NCBI RefSeq assembly: GCF_937893305.1 | Contig: NZ_CALBGN010000012.1 | Location: forward strand, 1-64,000 | Source of the DNA: an uncultured Helicobacter sp. | GTDB lineage: Bacteria; Campylobacterota; Campylobacteria; Campylobacterales; Helicobacteraceae | Length of the DNA stretch: 64,000 bases | Reading direction: 5' to 3' | The notes under the pieces: generated by a model | The model's database searches: none | Told to the model about the DNA's origin: nothing | What the model saw: only the letters and a program-made list of their open reading frames with translations | In this document: positions 16,128-24,883 of the stretch, piece after piece | Numbering within the stretch: position 1 is the stretch's first letter | Layout of the letters: each line of letters starts with the position of its first letter | Translations under genes and position numbers: made by a program

Positions 16128-16886
16128 ATGCAAAGGATTGTTTTAGTTTTATTAATGCTACTTGGCGTGTTGTATGCTGCCCCAAAAGTAGAGTTTAAAA
16201 ATGCTTGTGTGCCTTTATCTCAATTTTCAAAGCCCCAAAAAGAAGTGCTTTTACGCTCCTATCTTGCAGGTGAGGGCGATGGGCTTGGATTAACTCTTGC
16301 AGCGATTGCGTGGAAAGAATCTTGTGCAGGAGAATATAAAATGAACTTTCAAGATCCAAGTGCTGGAGTTTTTCATGCCTATATTCCAGGTGTTATCAAT
16401 CGTTATCCGCAATTAAAACAAAATGGTTTTACGCAAAATATGGTAGGAGCAATGCTTGTAGAGGATGATGAATTTGCCGCAAAAATTGCGATTTTAGAAT
16501 TAAAATTTTGGCAGAAAGAGCATAAAGGCAATTGGAAAAATATCATTAAATCTTACAATAAAGGTTATAGCTGGAAAAAGAGTGTTAATGCTAACACGCA
16601 AGCTGAAAAATACTATCAGGAAATTGCGTGGCGCATTAAAGAATTGAAATCTTATTTTAAAAGTCTAGATGTTCAGCGTGTGGCATTAGATCTTCCAAAA
16701 ACAAAAAATAAACATAAAACAAAACAACAACAAGAACAGCAAGAGAATTTTTATGCCTATAAAGAAGATGTTGTCTCCAATGATTTTAAATTTTTGCCGA
16801 TTTATCAAGTTGGCAATGAGTTTGCCGCGCCTTATGTTTCTAAAAAAACAATTATAAAAGAATTTGAATTGTTAGAAATTTATTGA
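16128..16886 (+). CDS. Secreted lytic-transglycosylase-like protein
   Basis: A 252-residue protein with a signal peptide (residues 1-18, LLMLLGVLYAAP). A soluble-lytic-transglycosylase-like fold is suggested by ALAAIAWKES-type spacing with Glu64 in AWKESCAGEY, an NFQDPSAGVFH segment and SYNKGYSWKKS. Such enzymes cleave the glycan strand of peptidoglycan in the periplasm. The match is weaker than for Slt or MltC, so the activity is inferred. A Gln/Lys-rich stretch (KTKQQQEQQENF) follows, then a short tail. The ATG has AAGGAG upstream. Its stop overlaps the start of the methylase remnant. Confidence 0.55.
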   Translation: MQRIVLVLLMLLGVLYAAPKVEFKNACVPLSQFSKPQKEVLLRSYLAGEGDGLGLTLAAIAWKESCAGEYKMNFQDPSAGVFHAYIPGVINRYPQLKQNGFTQNMVGAMLVEDDEFAAKIAILELKFWQKEHKGNWKNIIKSYNKGYSWKKSVNANTQAEKYYQEIAWRIKELKSYFKSLDVQRVALDLPKTKNKHKTKQQQEQQENFYAYKEDVVSNDFKFLPIYQVGNEFAAPYVSKKTIIKEFELLEIY

Positions 16887-17959
16887 TTAAATCTTGTAAT
16901 TTTAAATATAACAACAATATCACCAAATGGATGGCTATCCCTGATAATGAGAAAAACGATGTAGTCTTAACCCCTCGCTATGTGGTAGATTTGATGGTAG
17001 AGCTTGCAGAAGTAAATAAAGATTCTTTTGTATGGGATTATGCCACAGGAAGCGGAGCATTTTTAATTAGTGCGATGAATGCGATGATAAAAGACGCTCA
17101 AAACTCCATAAAAAGCCCAAAAGAATTAGAGCTTAAAATCGCCCACATTAAAGCCAATCAACTTTTAGGCATAGAAACACGCCGCGATATTTATCTACTA
17201 GCTGTGCTTAATATGATTTTGCTAGATGATGGCTCGGCAAATTTAATTCACAAAGACAGTCTTGAATTTCAAGGCTCTTATGAGCAAGGCGATAAAAAAG
17301 GGCAAAAATTCCCAGCCGATGTCTTTTTACTAAATCCGCCTTATTCCGCTAAGGGCAAGGGCTTTATTTTTGTAGAAGAAGCCTTAAAGAAAATGAGCAA
17401 AGGCAGGGCAGTTGTGATTATCCAAGAAAATGCAGGTAGTGGTAATGGAATCCCCTATACCGCCGATATTTTAAAGCATAGCACCTTACTAGCTAGTATC
17501 AAAATGCCTATTGATTTATTTATCGGTAAATCTAGCGTTCAAACGGCTATTTATGTCTTTGAAGTAGGCAGAGCGCACAATAAAGATAAATTAGTGAAAT
17601 TCATAGATTTTAGCTTTGATGGCTATAAAAGACAATATAAGAAAAAGGCAAAAGCCTCCGCAAATTTAAAAGATATTGATAACGCCAAAGGTCGCTATGC
17701 TGAGATTGTAGCCATAGTTAATGGCACTTTTAAGGAGACACATTATTATGATGATTTTTTCATTGAAGATACGATTAACTTAGAGGGTAGAGACTGGACA
17801 TATTCGCAGCATAAAAAGATAGACACAACGCCTACTTTAGAAGATTTTAAAAAATGCGTAAGTGAGTATCTAGCGTGGGAAAGCAATGTGCTGAAAAATC
17901 TAAGCTTCCACTATGAAAAAGCATTAAAGGCTAACGCTAATCTTTTAGAATCTTACTAG
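16883..17959 (+). pseudogene. Type I-like N6-adenine methylase (HsdM) remnant, truncated at both ends
   Basis: An N6 methylase core of 358 residues. It has LTPRYVVDLMVEL, motif I in VWDYATGSGAFL, motif IV in LLNPPYSAKGKG, and RAVVIIQENAG downstream. Full HsdM proteins carry about 150 more N-terminal residues; only some 30 remain here, behind a TTG that overlaps the previous stop by four bases. The last seven codons before the stop (from Asn, NLLESY) read through the tail of alaS on the other strand, so the 3' end is also lost. No specificity (HsdS) or restriction (HsdR) gene is near. It is probably inactive, though the S-adenosylmethionine and NPPY motifs are intact. Confidence 0.75.
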
Positions 17960-20531
17960 CAAACTCTTTTGCTATTTCCAAGGCTTGCGTGATTTTAGTC
18001 ATATCCTTACCTCCAGCGGTGGCAAAGTCATCTCTGCCCCCACCATTGCCCCCTAGAATCTGTGCGACTTGCTTCACCCATACACTAGCTTTAAGCTTAG
18101 ATTCCACTCCCTTTACTCCAGCAGTTAGGGCGATCTTGCCACTAGATTCTGTTAAAAGCAAAATCGCTACTTTTTCATTCTCATTTTTCGCCCTATCTAT
18201 GATATCTTTTGCCTCTTTTGCCTCCACAGAATCTAGCTTTAAAACGATTAGCTTCACGCCATTTACTTCTTCATAATCTAGGCTTTTGACACTTTGTTTT
18301 GCCTTGTTTGCACTCTCTCTTGCCTCTTTTAGCGCATTTTGCAATTTTGCTACACCCTGCAAAACATCTTGAGCTTTTAGCTGCTCTTTTAGACTTTTTA
18401 TCGCATCTAACGCTTCTTTGCCATAGCTATATGCGGCTTTGCCACACACCGCTTCAATGCGTCTAACACCGCTACTCACACTACTTTCACGCACGATATA
18501 AAAGCTCCCAATTTCAGCGGTATTGCGAGCGTGGATCCCCCCGCACAGCTCAATAGAATCCCCAAAGCTTATCACACGCACACTCTCCCCATACTTCTCG
18601 CCAAAAAGTGCCATAGCCCCCTTTGCCTTTGCCTGCTCTATGCCCATAGTCTCGCACACTTGTGGGGAAGATTGTGCGATTTTTTCATTCACTAGGGCTT
18701 GTATTTGCTCTAGCTCATTTGTGCTTAAGGCTTTAGGGTGGCTAAAGTCAAACCGCAAACGATTTGCTTCTACAAGGCTTCCCGCTTGGGCGATATGAGA
18801 TCCTAGAATCTGCCTTAGGGCATAGTGGAGCAAATGCGTAGCAGAGTGGTGCTTAGCAATTTCAAAGCGAGTAGAATCTACTTGTGCTAGGATTGTATCG
18901 CCTGTTTTTAATGGGCGTAGGGCGTGGATTTTGGAGAGATTTAAGCCGAAGTATTTTTGGGTGTCTAACACTTTAGCGACTATATTAGAATCATTTTTTA
19001 ATTTACCTTTATCCCCCACTGGTCCCCCTGACTCTGGGTAGAATGGCGTAGATTCTAGCATCACCCAGCCCTCTTGCCCTGCCTGTAAAGATTCCACGCG
19101 TTTAAAGCTAGAATCTAAAAGCGCTAGAATCTTAGATTCCGCATTTACGCAATCATAGCCTACAAACTCATTTTCACCAAACTCACTTAAAAGCGCGTTA
19201 AAATCGCCCTCTTTGACACTATCGCCGCTGCCTTTCCAATGTGCTTTGCTTCTGTCTTTTTGCTCCTGCATACATCTTTCAAAATTCTGCAAATCCACGC
19301 TTAAGTTAAGCTCTCTTAGCATATCTTGCGTTAGATCAAGCGGAAAGCCGTAAGTGTCGTAAAGCTTAAAGGCAATATTACCATTAAAACTTTTTTCATT
19401 CTTTTTTTGCATAGAATTTAATTCTGCATTAAACAACGCCATTCCCGATTCTATCGTCTCAAAAAACCTCTCTTCTTCCGCTTTGCACTGCTCTTGCACG
19501 GCATTTTTACGCTCTTGTAAATAGCCATAATGTCCGCCCATACAATCACACACAGCTCCCACCACTTCGTATAAAAAGGCTTTTCTTAAACCTAGCAAGT
19601 AGCCGTGTCTCACCGCTCGGCGTAAGATTCTACGCAAAACATAGCCCCTGCCTTCTTTGTCAAAATTTACTCCTTGAGCAAGGAGAAAGGCTACTGCGCG
19701 CGCGTGGTCGGCAATCACCCTAAAACTTGCGCCACTTTCATAGATATAGGTTTGTCCGCTTAAGGATTCCACCTTGTTAATTAAGGGCATAAACAAGCTA
19801 GAATCAAAATTTGAGCGTTTGCCCTCTAAAAGCGCTGTTACTCTCTCTAGCCCCATGCCTGTATCAATGCTAGGCTTAGGCAGTGGCTTCAACGCCCCGC
19901 TAGAATCCCGCTCATATTGCATAAACACAAGATTCCATATCTCTAAGAATCTATCTCCATCACCTCCAAAATAGTCTTCTTTTCCATTGAAAAACTGCTC
20001 CCCTTGATCTACAAAAATCTCACTGCAAGGTCCGCATGGTCCTGTATCTCCCATTTGCCAGAAGTTATCCTTATCGCCCATTCTCTTAATGCGACTAGGC
20101 TCTATATGCTCCTGCCATAGTGCAAAAGCCTCATCATCACTCTCGTGGATTGTTACATACAGCACAGATTTATCAAAGCCTAAAACTTCAGTTACAAACT
20201 CCCACGCATACGCAATCGCATCTTTTTTGAAATAATCACCAAAGCTAAAGTTGCCAAGCATTTCAAAAAGCGTGTGATGGCGTGCGGTGTAACCGACATT
20301 TTCTAAGTCATTGTGCTTTCCACCTGCGCGGATACAAAGTTGCGCACTTGTGGCGCGTTTTTGACCAGGAGTTGGAATTTGCCCGGTGAAAATATCCTTA
20401 AACTGCACCATTCCTGCATTTGTAAAAAGCAAGCTTGCATCATCTGGCACTAAAGGCATAGATTCATAAACCTTATGCCCTTTGTTTTTAAAAAAATCTA
20501 AATATAAAGCCCTGATGTCTTTTGTTTTCAT
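17937..20531 (-). CDS. alaS: Alanyl-tRNA synthetase
   Basis: Charges tRNA-Ala and edits mis-acylated Ser/Gly. The 864 residues are complete. Class II motifs open with YLDFFKNKGHK and SMPLVPDDASLLFTNAGMVQFKD. The editing domain has HHSATHLLH and CGGIHARNTAEIG, which provide the zinc ligands. The C-terminal C-Ala domain ends with LGGNGGGRDDFATAGG. AAGG lies seven bases before the ATG. Sampled lines have about 43-55% G+C, clearly above most other genes here, and CTA/AGC codons are frequent. This suggests replacement by an allele from a higher-GC relative. The stop lies 20 bases inside the methylase remnant. Confidence 0.97.
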   Translation of the reverse strand: MKTKDIRALYLDFFKNKGHKVYESMPLVPDDASLLFTNAGMVQFKDIFTGQIPTPGQKRATSAQLCIRAGGKHNDLENVGYTARHHTLFEMLGNFSFGDYFKKDAIAYAWEFVTEVLGFDKSVLYVTIHESDDEAFALWQEHIEPSRIKRMGDKDNFWQMGDTGPCGPCSEIFVDQGEQFFNGKEDYFGGDGDRFLEIWNLVFMQYERDSSGALKPLPKPSIDTGMGLERVTALLEGKRSNFDSSLFMPLINKVESLSGQTYIYESGASFRVIADHARAVAFLLAQGVNFDKEGRGYVLRRILRRAVRHGYLLGLRKAFLYEVVGAVCDCMGGHYGYLQERKNAVQEQCKAEEERFFETIESGMALFNAELNSMQKKNEKSFNGNIAFKLYDTYGFPLDLTQDMLRELNLSVDLQNFERCMQEQKDRSKAHWKGSGDSVKEGDFNALLSEFGENEFVGYDCVNAESKILALLDSSFKRVESLQAGQEGWVMLESTPFYPESGGPVGDKGKLKNDSNIVAKVLDTQKYFGLNLSKIHALRPLKTGDTILAQVDSTRFEIAKHHSATHLLHYALRQILGSHIAQAGSLVEANRLRFDFSHPKALSTNELEQIQALVNEKIAQSSPQVCETMGIEQAKAKGAMALFGEKYGESVRVISFGDSIELCGGIHARNTAEIGSFYIVRESSVSSGVRRIEAVCGKAAYSYGKEALDAIKSLKEQLKAQDVLQGVAKLQNALKEARESANKAKQSVKSLDYEEVNGVKLIVLKLDSVEAKEAKDIIDRAKNENEKVAILLLTESSGKIALTAGVKGVESKLKASVWVKQVAQILGGNGGGRDDFATAGGKDMTKITQALEIAKEFASKILKD

Positions 20532-20628
20532 TACGATACCTTAAAAAACTAAAATTCCAAAATTCTACTTTTTTTCATTTAAAAACTCGCTTTAGTTTGT
20601 GGTTTTTGAAAATGTTTTTAAGGATTGT

Positions 20629-21522
20629 TTAAAAGGCGTTTTTCCATAAATTCTTTTCTTGCAACAATGTTTGCGCTGTGTTTTGATGCGCTTGGCGCAA
20701 GGATAGATTGTGATAGGATTGTAGAAGCTCTAAGACTTTTTGTGTGATTTGTGTTTTAGAAAATGTGTAGGCTTGTGGGAGATTTAAGGTGCAGGTTTGA
20801 AAGCTCTTTAGATTTGCATTTTGATTGTTTGCGATTTCTAGTGCAATTGCTGGCACTCCACAACAAAGAATCTCTCTCAAACTTTGTCCGCTAGCGCAAA
20901 TACAAAGATCCATTGTGCAAATGAGTTGTGCCATTTCTTGTGCGTTTAAGCCAAAATGTGTTGTTATGGGTTTTGGTAGGTTGGAATTTTTTGTAATGCA
21001 ATGGATTTGTAAGGTTGGAAAAGTGTTTAAAAGCGCGTAAGCTATGGTGGGGATTAATTCTAGAATATCTTCTGCACCTAAGGTGATTAGACAGCGTTTT
21101 ATTGTGGGATTAAGTGTTTTTGGCACTTGTTGTTTAAAAACGTGTTGAGTTAGGGCGTATTCGCTACCTAAAAATAATGTGTGATTAGGATATTTCTCTT
21201 TATAAAATTTAGATTCCGTATTCGCGCTATTTACAAGGATTCCTTGAGGATAGTCTAGACGTAAAGTATCATCAAAAAATAAACATTTTTTTGCGTGTTT
21301 AGTTGCTAAAATATAGGAATCTAGCGGTAGAACATAAGAATCAATTGCGATTAAATCATATAAAATTTGAAAATTAAAGGAATCTAAAAAACTAGAATCT
21401 AAAACTTTTGCTTGAAAACCCTGTGTTTCTAGTTCTTCTTTTAGTGCGGTGCAACGGCTAATATGCCCCAAACCTACACCAAGTTTTCCATCAGCAAAGA
21501 TTAATGCAGTTTTTATTGACAT
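20629..21522 (-). CDS. pseG: UDP-2,4-diacetamido-2,4,6-trideoxy-beta-L-altropyranose hydrolase
   Basis: Removes UDP in the pseudaminic acid pathway, which supplies the sugar for flagellin glycosylation. The GT-B-like protein opens with ALIFADGKLGVGLGHISRC; the catalytic His lies in GLGHISR (about residue 20). Later CASGQSLREILCCGVPAIAL resembles the UDP-binding loop. The 297 residues are a usual length. The ATG overlaps the aroC stop in TAATG, so translation is probably coupled to aroC. No other pse gene is in the window. Confidence 0.88.
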   Translation of the reverse strand: MSIKTALIFADGKLGVGLGHISRCTALKEELETQGFQAKVLDSSFLDSFNFQILYDLIAIDSYVLPLDSYILATKHAKKCLFFDDTLRLDYPQGILVNSANTESKFYKEKYPNHTLFLGSEYALTQHVFKQQVPKTLNPTIKRCLITLGAEDILELIPTIAYALLNTFPTLQIHCITKNSNLPKPITTHFGLNAQEMAQLICTMDLCICASGQSLREILCCGVPAIALEIANNQNANLKSFQTCTLNLPQAYTFSKTQITQKVLELLQSYHNLSLRQAHQNTAQTLLQEKNLWKNAF

Positions 21523-22598
21523 TAGAGTGTATAGAGTTTTTGCAGATTTTCAAGCTTGCTTGTCGCATTTAATAGAAGCATATCTGCTAAGATTAATGCA
21601 AGCTGGGCTTCACACACAACACTACCGCGCACAGCAATACAAGGATCGTGGCGTCCTTTAATATTGCATTGCGTAGTGTGTCCTTGAAGATTTTGTGTAT
21701 TTTGGGGCAAGAAAATGCTAGGAGTTGGCTTAAAATGCACTTTGATAATAATCTCTTCTCCTGTGCTAATACCGCCTAGGATTCCACCACAATGGTTGCT
21801 TTGAAATCCATTTTCGTCCATTTGATCGTTATTTTCTGAACCTAGTAAAAATGTAGATTCCACACCTTTACCAATCTCTACTGCTTTGACACCATTTAAT
21901 CCAAGCATTAATGCACCAATGGCACTATCAAGTTTGTAATATAAAGGTTCTCCAAGTCCTGCTGGGACCCCACTTGCGCGAATAAGCGCAACACCGCCTA
22001 TGCTATTGTGTGTGTTTCTTGCTTGTATTATAGCTTCTTTTTGTTGGGATTCCATTGTTTTGTCTAATGCGAAAATTTCACTTTTTTTTGCGTGGCTAAA
22101 ATCAATTTCTGTGCCTAAGATTTTACCAACGCTTAAGATTCCGCTTTCTATATTGATTTTAAAATATCTCAAAAGCATTTTAGCAATCGCCCCAGCAGCA
22201 ACGCGCGCAACACTCTCTCTAGCACTGCTTCTACCACCACCCCTAAAATCGCGAATTTGGTATTTTTGAAAATAAGTAAAATCTGCGTGTCCGGGACGAA
22301 ATAAGTCTTTAATGGAATCGTAATCTTTGCTTTTATTTGCGGAATTTTGGATAAAAAAACCAAGTGGAGTTCCGGTGGTTTTGCCATCAAATACACCACT
22401 TAGGATTTTAACTTCATCAGCTTCTTTGCGTTGAGTAGAGTAGAGGTTTCTACCGCCTGAACGTCTTAGCATTTCTGTTTGTAAAAATTCTTCATCAATG
22501 ATGATTCCAGCAGGTAATCCATCAATCACTCCACCAATTCCAGCTCCGTGGCTCTCTCCAAAAGTCGTAACCCTAAGAGCAATTCCAAAAGTATTCAT
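21522..22598 (-). CDS. aroC: Chorismate synthase
   Basis: The last shikimate step, EPSP to chorismate, needing reduced FMN. Signatures: FGESHGAGIGGVIDGLPAG at the N-terminus, RRSGGRN, RPGHADFTYFQKY, DFRGGGRSSARES and GRHDPC near the end. The 358 residues are normal. The ATG follows the rnc stop with no gap (TGA-ATG). The rnhA-rnc-aroC order matches H. pylori as I recall it, and pseG is added here downstream. Confidence 0.96.
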   Translation of the reverse strand: MNTFGIALRVTTFGESHGAGIGGVIDGLPAGIIIDEEFLQTEMLRRSGGRNLYSTQRKEADEVKILSGVFDGKTTGTPLGFFIQNSANKSKDYDSIKDLFRPGHADFTYFQKYQIRDFRGGGRSSARESVARVAAGAIAKMLLRYFKINIESGILSVGKILGTEIDFSHAKKSEIFALDKTMESQQKEAIIQARNTHNSIGGVALIRASGVPAGLGEPLYYKLDSAIGALMLGLNGVKAVEIGKGVESTFLLGSENNDQMDENGFQSNHCGGILGGISTGEEIIIKVHFKPTPSIFLPQNTQNLQGHTTQCNIKGRHDPCIAVRGSVVCEAQLALILADMLLLNATSKLENLQKLYTL

Positions 22599-23270
22599 TC
22601 AAGATTCCTTTAATGCTTTAATGGCAATTTTTGCGCAAGTTTGTTGAGCTTCTTTTTTGCTTTTGCCATTTGCTCTTGCAAACTCTTTGCCTTGTATTTT
22701 TACGCTCATTAGAAAATTTTTATTGTGATCTGGTCCGCTAGAATCTAACAAAATATATTCTGGAGTTTCTCCAAATTTCGCTTGTGTGAGTTCTTGAAGA
22801 GCAGTTTTGTGGTCATAAAACAGACTGTTTAAATCAATGTTTGGATGCACAGCGTTTAAGAGATTATGCACTAAATTGCGTGCTACATCTAAGCCGCTTT
22901 CTAAATAGATAGCACCAATAAGTGCTTCAAAGGCGTTAGATAATATGGAATCTTTTTTTCTGCCATTATTTTGCTCTTCAGAGTTTGAAATAAAAAGATA
23001 ATCGCCAATATTTAAATGGCGCGCAACTTTAGCAAAGGCTTTTTCATTAACCATTGAAGCCCGCATTTTTGAGAGTTCTCCTTCTCTTGAGTTTGGAAAT
23101 TTTTTATACAAAAACTCACCAATGATTAAATCTAACACCGCATCTCCTAAAAACTCTAAGCGCTCGTTGTGTGCGCCTTTTTTTGCACTTTTGTGTGTCA
23201 GTGCTTCTTTAAGTAAATTTTGCGCCTTAAAGTGATAGCCCAATGTTTTTTCAAAATGTTTTAAATCCAC
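22599..23270 (-). CDS. rnc: Ribonuclease III
   Basis: A double-strand RNA endonuclease for rRNA and mRNA processing. The catalytic signature NERLEFLGDAVLDLIIGE stands at about residues 35-52. EALIGAIYLESG follows, and a C-terminal double-stranded RNA-binding domain ends GKSKKEAQQTCAKIA. The 223 residues are normal. It is placed eight bases after rnhA and directly before aroC in a tight minus-strand operon. Confidence 0.96.
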   Translation of the reverse strand: MDLKHFEKTLGYHFKAQNLLKEALTHKSAKKGAHNERLEFLGDAVLDLIIGEFLYKKFPNSREGELSKMRASMVNEKAFAKVARHLNIGDYLFISNSEEQNNGRKKDSILSNAFEALIGAIYLESGLDVARNLVHNLLNAVHPNIDLNSLFYDHKTALQELTQAKFGETPEYILLDSSGPDHNKNFLMSVKIQGKEFARANGKSKKEAQQTCAKIAIKALKES

Positions 23271-23278
23271 GATAATCC

Positions 23279-23704
23279 TTAAGTATTTTTGAATTTTAAT
23301 GCTTCTTCTTTGGCAATCTTATCGCACCGCTCATTTTCGCAATGCCCACTATGCCCTTTGACCCATTCTACTTTGATTTTATGAGGTTTTGCAGCTTTGA
23401 TGTAGCGTTGCCAAAGTTCAGTGTTTTTGACATTTTTAAAGTTTTTAGCAATCCAGTTTGGAAGCCACTTGCTAAGTCCATCTAAAACATATTTAGAATC
23501 ACATACCACAAGAACTTCGCAAGGTTCTTTTAAAGCCTCTAAACTCATAATTAATGCGGTTAATTCCATTTGGTTATTTGTCGCTACCTTTGCCCCACCG
23601 CTTAGGACTTTTTCAAACTCTCCATAACGCAAGATTCCACACCAACCACCAAAACCCGGATTTCCCAAAGAAGAACCATCACAAAAAAGAGTAACACACT
23701 TCAT
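23279..23704 (-). CDS. rnhA: Ribonuclease HI
   Basis: Degrades RNA in RNA-DNA hybrids. The acidic active site is visible: Asp in FCDGSSLGNPG, Glu in NQMELTAL, Asp in VCDSKYV and the late Asp in NERCDKIAKEEA. HSGHCENE gives the conserved His. The 141 residues are normal. The start lies 26 bases inside the preceding TPR gene, so translation is likely coupled. Confidence 0.95.
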   Translation of the reverse strand: MKCVTLFCDGSSLGNPGFGGWCGILRYGEFEKVLSGGAKVATNNQMELTALIMSLEALKEPCEVLVVCDSKYVLDGLSKWLPNWIAKNFKNVKNTELWQRYIKAAKPHKIKVEWVKGHSGHCENERCDKIAKEEALKFKNT

Positions 23705-24776
23705 CTTGCTTTTCCTTTAAAAAAACTAGTGTTTTAGAGGTTAATAATCCATTACAATGTGGGCAACGATCAAAGGATAATGGAGAAGTGCCATTGCAAT
23801 TTGTGCATTGATAGTTAAAACGCAAATCACCTTGATAGTTTTTGTTTGCACGCAATAAACAAAGTGTTTCTAGCTCAAAAGTTGTTTTTTTAGAAATACT
23901 TAAAGGCAAAAGTCCTTTGGCTTCAAAAATGTCTTTTAATAGGCTTTGTTTTTCTAGCAAGGTAGAATGCTCTAGTTCTTTTAATAGAGAAGTTGGAATC
24001 TCTTTTTGATTCCAAAGTAAATCTATGATTTGTAAGAGTATGTCTTGTGGAATCTTTAAGATAGATTGCCAAAAGAGTGTTGGGTAATAGTCTTTTAAAA
24101 AGCTTAAAATTAAACGCGCTAAACGCGGTTCATCTCTAAGTTTTGCAAGAAGTTTTAGTGGGAGCTGATTTTTTTGTGTTTGATTTTTATGGGTTAGGAT
24201 TAGGATTTTTGTTTTGAGATAGGATTTGTGAAGTTGTGTCCCGCCTTGAATTTCTTCTAGGCAATCTAGTGCATTTAGTGCGTCTTCAAAGTCGCTTAAG
24301 TCCTCATAAATTTTAATAAGTGCATTTAAGATTAAAGGATTGCGTGGGTAGTGATGTAGGATTTCAAGATAGATTTCTTTTGCGCGCAAAGGAAAGCCAG
24401 CCTTGGTATAGACAAGTCCTAGAGACTCTAAAATTGGAATTTTATCTAGAGGATTTTTAATAGAATCTAAAAGTGTAGCGTAGAGTCTAATCGCTTTTTC
24501 ATAATTTGCGCCTTTTTGATACATTTTTGCCATAAAAAGCAAAGATGGAATCGGATTTGGACTTAGGGCTAAAAACTCCTTTACTTCTTTATCGAATCCT
24601 ACATAGTCAAAACTTTCCATAAATTTACTTAAGGATTCTTGCTGTTTTTTGCTCACAATATAATTCCAATAATAACCCAAAAGACTTACAAGACCAATAC
24701 AAAAAATCAGCACCACAATGCCAAAAAGAGGATCGCGATACTCAATGTTATGAATTGCGTATTCAAAAAAATCCAC
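23679..24776 (-). CDS. LapB-like membrane-anchored TPR protein with a C-terminal zinc ribbon
   Basis: 365 residues. One N-terminal membrane segment (about 18-37, FGIVVLIFCIGLVSLLGYYW) is followed by several tetratricopeptide-like helical repeats. A C-terminal four-cysteine ribbon, CTNCNG...CPHCNG, lies near residue 335. This is the LapB/YciM plan (anchor, TPRs, rubredoxin-like tail), which in E. coli guides FtsH to LpxC and so sets LPS synthesis. Whether that role holds here is inferred. A gene of this kind precedes rnhA in H. pylori as I recall it (HP0660). Confidence 0.65.
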   Translation of the reverse strand: MDFFEYAIHNIEYRDPLFGIVVLIFCIGLVSLLGYYWNYIVSKKQQESLSKFMESFDYVGFDKEVKEFLALSPNPIPSLLFMAKMYQKGANYEKAIRLYATLLDSIKNPLDKIPILESLGLVYTKAGFPLRAKEIYLEILHHYPRNPLILNALIKIYEDLSDFEDALNALDCLEEIQGGTQLHKSYLKTKILILTHKNQTQKNQLPLKLLAKLRDEPRLARLILSFLKDYYPTLFWQSILKIPQDILLQIIDLLWNQKEIPTSLLKELEHSTLLEKQSLLKDIFEAKGLLPLSISKKTTFELETLCLLRANKNYQGDLRFNYQCTNCNGTSPLSFDRCPHCNGLLTSKTLVFLKEKQDEVCYSFL

Positions 24777-24838
24777 GCCATTCCTTAAATTTTTAAAATA
24801 AGATCTTTCAATTATAGCAAACTTATAGTTTAATTTTG

Positions 24839-24844
24839 TAAAAT
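24839..24844 (+). promoter_or_regulatory. -10 box of dnaG
   Basis: TAAAAT preceded by TTTTG (an extended -10 form), 40 bases before the TTG start of dnaG and divergent from the TPR gene. No strong -35 is visible. Confidence 0.45.
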
Positions 24845-24883
24845 ACGCACCTTTAAAGTAAGCTTGAAATTTTGGAGTAGGTA

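Noticed and set aside
17989..18798. Long plus-strand frames opposite alaS
   Set aside because: They are mirror frames of a conserved gene with clear AlaRS motifs, lack ribosome-binding sites and have no recognisable domains.
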